Positions 58,999-64,000 of a stretch of DNA of 64,000 nt are shown in pieces. How positions within the stretch are numbered: position 1 is the stretch's first letter; each line of letters begins with the position of its first letter. Source of the stretch: Dongia_B sp035539075 (GTDB lineage: Bacteria; Pseudomonadota; Alphaproteobacteria; Dongiales; Dongiaceae). Under the pieces are notes generated by a model that ran no database searches, was not told the DNA's origin, and worked only from the letters and a program-made list of their open reading frames with translations. The DNA lies in the NCBI GenBank assembly GCA_035539075.1, contig DATLJB010000031.1, positions 9,159-73,158 of the forward strand. Reading direction: 5' to 3'. Both the position numbers and the translations under genes were made by a program.

Positions 58999-60000
58999 AT
59001 GGCCAAGTACACGTTTAGCTGCATCGATGCCCATACCTGCGGCAACCCGGTTCGCGTGGTTTCGGGCGGGGGCCCCTTGCTGCAGGGCGCCAGCATGAGC
59101 GAGCGGCGGCAGCATTTCCTCAAGGAATTCGACTGGATCCGCACCGGCCTGATGTTCGAGCCGCGCGGCCACGATATGATGTCCGGCAGCATCCTCTACC
59201 CGCCGACGCGTGAGGATTGCGATATCGGCATTCTGTTCATCGAGACCTCCGGCTGCCTGCCGATGTGCGGGCACGGCACGATCGGCACCGTTACGGTAGC
59301 GATCGAAGAGGGCCTCGTGCGGCCCAAGACGCCGGGCAAGCTGCGGCTTGAAACCCCCGCCGGTCTGGTGATCGCCGAATACGGCCTGCAAGGCCAATAT
59401 GTCGAATGGGTGCGCCTGACCAACGTGCCGGGCTTCCTGCATTCATCCGGCCTGGAAATCGACTGCCCAGAAATCGGCCCCATCAAGGTGGATGTCGCTT
59501 ATGGCGGCAACTTCTACGCCATCGTCGAGCCGCAGCCCGGCTATCGCGACATGGCGGATTTTTCCGCCGGGCAGCTGGTGCAGATGAGCCCGATCCTGCG
59601 CCAGCGCCTCAACGAGAAATACACCTTCCAGCACCCGGAAAATCCGACCATCAAGGGACTGAGCCATATCCTCTGGACCGGTGAAGCGCGCGATCCGCAG
59701 GCCAATGCCCGCAACGCCGTCTTCTATGGCGACAAGGCGATCGATCGATCGCCCTGCGGCACCGGTACGTCCGCGCGCATGGCGCAGCTCGCGGCCAAGG
59801 GAAAGCTCAAGGTCGGCGACAGCTTCATCCATGAGAGCATCATCGGCAGCATGTTCAAGGGCAAGGTCGTCGACAAGGCCAAGGTCGGCAATTACGACGC
59901 CATCATTCCCTCGATCGAAGGCTGGGCGCGGGTCACTGGCTACAATACGATCTTCATCGACGACCGCGATCCCTATAAGCACGGCTTCGTCGTCAAGTAA
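58999..60000 (+). CDS. 4-hydroxyproline 2-epimerase (proline racemase family)
   Basis: A 333-residue enzyme with both catalytic cysteines of the racemase/epimerase type: LPMCGHGTIG near 89-98 and SPCGTGTSARMAQLA near 251-265. The start IDAHTCGNPVRVVSGG near 9-24 is a family signature. Having both cysteines argues for epimerase activity rather than the trans-3-hydroxyproline dehydratases, which lack one. It is alone here: no D-hydroxyproline dehydrogenase or deaminase gene lies near it. The exact substrate (proline or hydroxyproline) is not certain. Confidence 0.85.
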   Translation: MAKYTFSCIDAHTCGNPVRVVSGGGPLLQGASMSERRQHFLKEFDWIRTGLMFEPRGHDMMSGSILYPPTREDCDIGILFIETSGCLPMCGHGTIGTVTVAIEEGLVRPKTPGKLRLETPAGLVIAEYGLQGQYVEWVRLTNVPGFLHSSGLEIDCPEIGPIKVDVAYGGNFYAIVEPQPGYRDMADFSAGQLVQMSPILRQRLNEKYTFQHPENPTIKGLSHILWTGEARDPQANARNAVFYGDKAIDRSPCGTGTSARMAQLAAKGKLKVGDSFIHESIIGSMFKGKVVDKAKVGNYDAIIPSIEGWARVTGYNTIFIDDRDPYKHGFVVK

Positions 60001-60021
60001 GCGCAGCGCTGCCGGGCTGAC

Positions 60022-61302
60022 TCAGCTCGGCGGCACCGCCAGATAGCGCCCGACCCCAGTCGCCGCTGCGACTGCAGTGGCGAAGCAGCCCTGCAGCAGA
60101 TAGCCGCCGGTCGGCGCATCCCAGTCCAGCATCTCGCCGCAGGCGAAGACGCCCGGCAGTCGGCGCAGCATCAGATTCTCATCGAGTGCATCGAAGGTGA
60201 TGCCGCCGGCGCTGGATATCGCCTGTTCAATCGGACGCAAGGCGGTCACCTGCAACGGCAGCGCCTTCAATCGCAGCGCCAGGGCCAAGGGATCGTCTGG
60301 GATCGCCGCGTCGTCGGCCGGCTGAGCCTCACGCAGCAGCGCGTAGCTTGGGCCCGGCAAATGCAATTGCTTCTTCAAGAATTGCGACAGACTCTGGCCA
60401 TGACGACGCGTCAGCAGGCGCTCCGCCAATTGTTGCTGCGACCAGTCCGGCTTCAGATCCAGCCGCAAGCTGACTTTGCCGCCGCGCGCCAGGGCCGTCC
60501 GGATCGCCGGGCTCATTGCATAGATGGGGCCGCCCTCCAGACCGTAGCGGGTGAGGATGATCTCGCCCCGGCGCTGCTCATCGCCGACCGCGACCGCCAC
60601 GGCCTTCAAGGGCTGGCCCGAAAAATTGGCGATGAAATGCTCCGACCAGGCGATGTCGACACCGCAATTGCTGGCAACGAGATCGGCGACGGCGACGCCG
60701 CGCGCGCGCAGCAGCGCCTGCCAGCCGCCATCCGCCCCCAGTTTCGGCCAACTGGCGCCGCCCAGGGCAAGGATGGTCGCTTGCGCCCGGACACGCCGAT
60801 AGGCCCCTCCGGTGCAAAACAGCAGATCATTTCCCTGCCAGCCGCACCATTGATGCTGCAGCCGCAGTGAAACCTGCTGGGCCGCCAACCGCCGCAGCCA
60901 GGCGCGCAACAAGCCGCTGGCCTTCATGGCACGCGGGAAGATGCGCCCGGAAGAGCCGATAAAGGTATCGGCGCCGAGGCCGTCGGCCCAGCTTCGCAGA
61001 TCCAACGGCGAGAAGGCGGCAAGAAATCGCCGGAAACGGGCGTGATCGGCGCCGTAACGGGGGAGAAAAGCCGCCAGCGGCTCGCTATGGGTCAAATTGA
61101 GGCCGCCGCGTCCAGCCATCAGAAACTTGCGCCCGGGCGTTGCCATGCGGTCGAAGATCGTCACCCTGCGGCCGGCTGCGCTCAGCCTTTCTGCCGCCAT
61201 CAGACCCGCCGGCCCGGCGCCGATCACCGCGATCTCGACTTCCTCTACCACAAGGTCGCTCGGAACGGGGAGGGCGGGGTCGGTTAATGAATTGCCGATC
61301 AT
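60022..61302 (-). CDS. HI0933-like flavoprotein (TIGR03862-type)
   Basis: FAD/NAD(P)-binding oxidoreductase (426 aa). The dinucleotide motif is EIAVIGAGPAGLMAAERLSA near 23-42; the family signature GRKFLMAGRGGLNLTHSE is near 57-74; the middle has LALGGASWPKLGADGGW, and the C-terminus GVFACGEMLDWDAPTGGYLL with the closing flavin contact. This pattern matches the TIGR03862 subgroup of HI0933-like flavoproteins from memory. The biochemical role is unknown. Convergent with the epimerase gene and divergent from upp. Confidence 0.82.
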   Translation of the reverse strand: MIGNSLTDPALPVPSDLVVEEVEIAVIGAGPAGLMAAERLSAAGRRVTIFDRMATPGRKFLMAGRGGLNLTHSEPLAAFLPRYGADHARFRRFLAAFSPLDLRSWADGLGADTFIGSSGRIFPRAMKASGLLRAWLRRLAAQQVSLRLQHQWCGWQGNDLLFCTGGAYRRVRAQATILALGGASWPKLGADGGWQALLRARGVAVADLVASNCGVDIAWSEHFIANFSGQPLKAVAVAVGDEQRRGEIILTRYGLEGGPIYAMSPAIRTALARGGKVSLRLDLKPDWSQQQLAERLLTRRHGQSLSQFLKKQLHLPGPSYALLREAQPADDAAIPDDPLALALRLKALPLQVTALRPIEQAISSAGGITFDALDENLMLRRLPGVFACGEMLDWDAPTGGYLLQGCFATAVAAATGVGRYLAVPPS

Positions 61303-61474
61303 ACCCCGACCTTAGCGGGGACCTCCCGCCGCCTCAAGGACGGAACCGCAAGCTCCGCTTGATCCGGCCACGATGCTGTCCTTAATGTGCTAGCTCCGAT
61401 TTGCCTTGCGCGCCTTCCAGCGAGGCGGCCTAAGCGATATCGCCTTTCGGGGTTAAACTTCAGCAGGTTGAGAG

Positions 61475-62128
61475 ATGCCAACACTAAATCCGGATTTCCC
61501 GCAGCTTCATGTCCTCAATCACCCGCTGATTCAGCATAAGCTCAGCATGATGCGGGACAAGGGAACGCCGACGATTCTGTTCCGGCAGTTGCTCAAGGAG
61601 ATCTCCCTGCTGATGGGCTATGAGATCACCCGCCATCTGCCGATGACCACGACTCGCATCGAGACCCCCCTGACGGTCATGGATGCGCCGGTCATTGCTG
61701 GCAAGAAGGTGGCGATCGTTCCCATTTTGCGGGCAGGGCTCGGCATGGCGGACGGGCTGCTGGATCTCATCCCCTCAGCCCGGGTCGGCCATGTCGGCCT
61801 CTATCGCGACCATGAAACCAAGCGACCGGTAGAATATTTCGTCAAGCTGCCGGAACCGGAGGGCCGTACCTTCATTTTGGTAGACCCGATGCTGGCAACC
61901 GGCCATTCCGCCGCCGCCGCCGCGGACGTTCTCAATAAGCGCGGCGTCGCCGACGACAATCTGCTGCTGATGGTCCTCGTCGCCGCGCCGGAGGGCGTCG
62001 GCGTCTTCAGTCGTGCCCATCCAAAGGTGCCGATCTATGCGGCGTCGCTTGATTCCCATCTCAACGAGAACGCCTATATCGTGCCGGGCCTCGGCGATGC
62101 CGGCGATCGCATCTTCGGCACCAAGTAA
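61475..62128 (+). CDS. upp: Uracil phosphoribosyltransferase
   Basis: Salvages uracil to UMP with PRPP (217 aa). PRPP-binding loop ILVDPMLATGHSAAAA near 130-145; NHPLIQHKLSMMRDKGTPT near 16-34, the PILRAGLGMADGLL loop near 86-99, and the uracil-binding C-terminus AYIVPGLGDAGDRIFGT are typical. It competes with the catabolic genes at 28-40 kb for uracil, though it is not near them and has no RutR-type box in its 172-nt upstream gap. Confidence 0.94.
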   Translation: MPTLNPDFPQLHVLNHPLIQHKLSMMRDKGTPTILFRQLLKEISLLMGYEITRHLPMTTTRIETPLTVMDAPVIAGKKVAIVPILRAGLGMADGLLDLIPSARVGHVGLYRDHETKRPVEYFVKLPEPEGRTFILVDPMLATGHSAAAAADVLNKRGVADDNLLLMVLVAAPEGVGVFSRAHPKVPIYAASLDSHLNENAYIVPGLGDAGDRIFGTK

Positions 62129-62143
62129 GGCGGATCGGTTCAC

Positions 62144-63619
62144 ATGACTTATATTCTCACCATCGATCAGGGCACCACCTCGACGCGCGCCATCCTGTTC
62201 GACCAGACGGGCACAGCCGCCGCTGTCGCGCAACGCGAACTGCCGCAAATTTTTCCCGATGACGGCTGGGTCGAGCACGATCCGGAAGATATCTGGGCAC
62301 ATACCGTGGCCTTGACCCGCGAGGTCATCGCCAAGGCCACAGGACCGATCGCCGCCATCGGCATTACCAATCAGCGCGAAACAGCGGTGGTCTGGGACCG
62401 CAAGACGGGTCGGCCGGTGCATAACGCCATTGTCTGGCAGGATCGTCGCGGCGCGCCGCTTTGCCGGCAACTCCTGGATCAGGGCATGGAGCCGATGATC
62501 CAAGGCAAGACCGGCCTGCTGATCGATTCCTATTTCTCCGCCACCAAGATCGCCTGGATTCTCGATAACGTCCCAGGCGCGCGTGCCGCGGCGGAAGCGG
62601 GTGATCTCTTGTTCGGCACCATCGATTGCTTCCTGCTCTATCGCCTTACCGGCGGCAGGGTGCATGCGACGGACATCACCAATGCCTCGCGCACCATGCT
62701 CTATAATATCCATGAGCTGAAATGGGACGAGGATCTGCTGAAGCTGTTCCGCATTCCTGCCAGCATGCTGCCGCAAGTACAGGATAATGCCAGTCGCTTC
62801 GGTGAAAGCGACCCGGCAGCTATCGGCGCCAAGTTGCCGATCGGCGGCATGGCCGGCGACCAGCAATCCGCTTTGATCGGCCAGGCCTGCTTCAAACCCG
62901 GCATGATCAAGAGCACTTACGGCACCGGCTGCTTTGCGCTGCTCAATACCGGCAGCAAGGCCATGGCCTCGAAGAACCGTTTGCTGACGACGATCGGCTA
63001 TCGACTGAAAGGCGAACTCGCCTACGCGATCGAGGGCAGCATCTTCGTGGCCGGCGCCGCAGTCCAATGGCTGCGCGACGGCTTGAAACTCATTCAGCAA
63101 GCCGGCGAAACGGAGGCATTGGCGCGCTCGATCGCCGGCAACAATGGTGTCTATCTGGTGCCGGCTTTTACCGGCCTTGGCGCCCCGTATTGGGATCCTT
63201 CCGCCCGCGGCGCCATTTTCGGCCTGACGCGCGATACCGGCATTGCCGAAATCGTCCGCTCTGCCTTGGAGGCGGTCTGCTATCAGACCCGCGACCTGAT
63301 GGAAGCCATGGCCAGCGATGCCGGCCAAGCTGCCCAAAAGCTGCGGGTGGATGGCGGCATGGTGAGGAACGACTGGGTCATGCAGTTCCTCGCCGACATC
63401 CTCAATGTGCCGGTGGAACGGCCCGTGGTGGCAGAGACCACGGCGCTGGGTGCGGCGATCTGTGCCGGCCTCGGCACCGGCGTCTTCTCGTCATTGGATG
63501 AAGTGGCCGCTACCTGGCGCCGCGACCGCACCTTCGAGCCCAGCATGCCGGAGGTCGATCGCCAGCATCTCTACAAGGGCTGGCGCGCTGCCGTAAAACG
63601 TGTGCAGAACGGCAAATAG
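62144..63619 (+). CDS. glpK: Glycerol kinase
   Basis: FGGY-family kinase (491 aa) making glycerol 3-phosphate. DQGTTSTRAILFD at 8-20 binds phosphate; ITNQRETAVVWDRKTGRPV near 75-93 and FSATKIAWILDN near 130-141 are typical. The ATPase part has GDQQSALIGQACF near 240-252 and TYGTGCFALLNTG near 260-272. DGGMVRNDWVMQFLADIL near 404-421 closes the fold. Sits 15 nt after upp. No glpD, glpF or regulator is next to it. Confidence 0.94.
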   Translation: MTYILTIDQGTTSTRAILFDQTGTAAAVAQRELPQIFPDDGWVEHDPEDIWAHTVALTREVIAKATGPIAAIGITNQRETAVVWDRKTGRPVHNAIVWQDRRGAPLCRQLLDQGMEPMIQGKTGLLIDSYFSATKIAWILDNVPGARAAAEAGDLLFGTIDCFLLYRLTGGRVHATDITNASRTMLYNIHELKWDEDLLKLFRIPASMLPQVQDNASRFGESDPAAIGAKLPIGGMAGDQQSALIGQACFKPGMIKSTYGTGCFALLNTGSKAMASKNRLLTTIGYRLKGELAYAIEGSIFVAGAAVQWLRDGLKLIQQAGETEALARSIAGNNGVYLVPAFTGLGAPYWDPSARGAIFGLTRDTGIAEIVRSALEAVCYQTRDLMEAMASDAGQAAQKLRVDGGMVRNDWVMQFLADILNVPVERPVVAETTALGAAICAGLGTGVFSSLDEVAATWRRDRTFEPSMPEVDRQHLYKGWRAAVKRVQNGK

Positions 63620-63635
63620 GAACGCAGAACGGATC

Positions 63636-64000
63636 ATGCGGATGGCGGTTCAAGGATATCTTCGTTGGATCGCCGTCGGCCTCATGGCCTTGTCGCTGGC
63701 GGCTTGCGCAACAGCGCAGCCGTCCGGGCCGCATATGGCGTCGAAGCAGCAGAGCGATCGCGACTGGGTCTATTTTCCGGCCGAAGAAAATGCCGTGATG
63801 CAGGATCTCGCGCAGAAGATCCTGCAGCTATGCCATATCCCCTCGGCAAAGCAGAACGAAGAGACTTGTCTGCGAACAAAGGTTGCCCCGGATTTCGACG
63901 CAAGCGGCATGGGGCAAGAGGGATGTCAGGGGCAGCGCGACGCATGGGATTTCCTGAAGTGCATTGTCGTCGGCAATATCCTTGTCTCTCTGCATGGCGC
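63636..64000 (+). CDS. Putative lipoprotein (runs off the window)
   Basis: A partial protein of 121 visible residues. The N-terminal segment MRMAVQGYLRWIAVGLMALS is followed by LAACA with a lipobox cysteine near residue 24, so it should be a secreted lipoprotein. Five further cysteines are present in the visible part (in QLCHI, ETCLR, EGCQG, LKCIV, plus the lipid cysteine), suggesting disulfides. I do not recognise a family. It follows glpK by 16 nt and could be cotranscribed. Confidence 0.65.
   Translation, partial: MRMAVQGYLRWIAVGLMALSLAACATAQPSGPHMASKQQSDRDWVYFPAEENAVMQDLAQKILQLCHIPSAKQNEETCLRTKVAPDFDASGMGQEGCQGQRDAWDFLKCIVVGNILVSLHG

Noticed and set aside
61775..63337. A 520-codon minus-strand frame over upp and glpK
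   Set aside because: Both sense genes are intact with all motifs; the antisense frame shows no family signature.

Overview
The window comes from a high-GC alphaproteobacterial chromosome, most like the Rhodospirillales. The markers are the order nrdR-ribD-ribE-ribB/X-ribH-nusB-thiL, the order yceD-rpmF-plsX-fabH-ihfA-merR, a proton-pumping pyrophosphatase, a ubiquinol-cytochrome c chaperone and BamE. Species cannot be fixed from this sequence alone. I see no insertion sequence, phage, integrase or CRISPR array. Genes are tightly packed, with many GTG starts and ATGA/GTGA stop-start overlaps.

Layout. 1-1.1 kb: the 5' part of glutaryl-CoA dehydrogenase and a small conserved unknown. 1.5-7.3 kb: a LivHMGF-type ABC transporter, a small membrane protein and the LivK-type binding protein, ended by a strong terminator. 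7.4-15.2 kb: rpiB, glyA, nrdR, riboflavin genes, nusB, thiL and a FliL-like membrane protein. 15.4-19.3 kb: acyl-CoA synthetase and hppA. 19.4-24.7 kb: bamE, ubiquinol-cytochrome c chaperone, yceD, rpmF, plsX, fabH, ihfA and a MerR regulator, then tRNA-Pro(GGG). 25-28.1 kb: an accessory patch with an unknown protein, an Aur1-like PAP2 membrane protein and a diheme cytochrome c. 28.3-40.3 kb: reductive pyrimidine catabolism (dihydropyrimidinase, RutR-like TetR regulator, PreT, PreA, N-carbamoyl-beta-amino-acid hydrolase) and a dedicated NitT/ThiY-type ABC transporter. 40.4-43.4 kb: a sugar-type ABC importer. 43.5-46.7 kb: bestrophin-like channel and chemoreceptor. 46.8-48.8 kb: parE. 49-58.4 kb: a nonulosonic (pseudaminic-type) acid locus with a four-domain fusion enzyme. 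58.5-64 kb: mscL, hydroxyproline epimerase, a flavoprotein, upp, glpK and a partial lipoprotein.

How the genes work together. Five 16-bp palindromes of the form TTGACC-N4-GGTCAA, the known E. coli RutR site type, sit before dihydropyrimidinase, between the tetR and preT genes (two copies), before the carbamoyl hydrolase, and also just before livK more than 20 kb away. This predicts one uracil-sensing regulon covering pyrimidine uptake, all three degradation steps and a branched-chain-amino-acid-type binding protein. The pse locus encodes dehydratase, aminotransferase, N-acetyltransferase, UDP-sugar hydrolase, nonulosonate synthase and cytidylyltransferase functions. Three of these are fused, with a Nudix domain, into one 1009-residue protein. 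The protein annotated by family as RibBA has a cyclohydrolase II domain with no cysteines, so it is better read as RibBX; the GTP cyclohydrolase II must then be encoded elsewhere.
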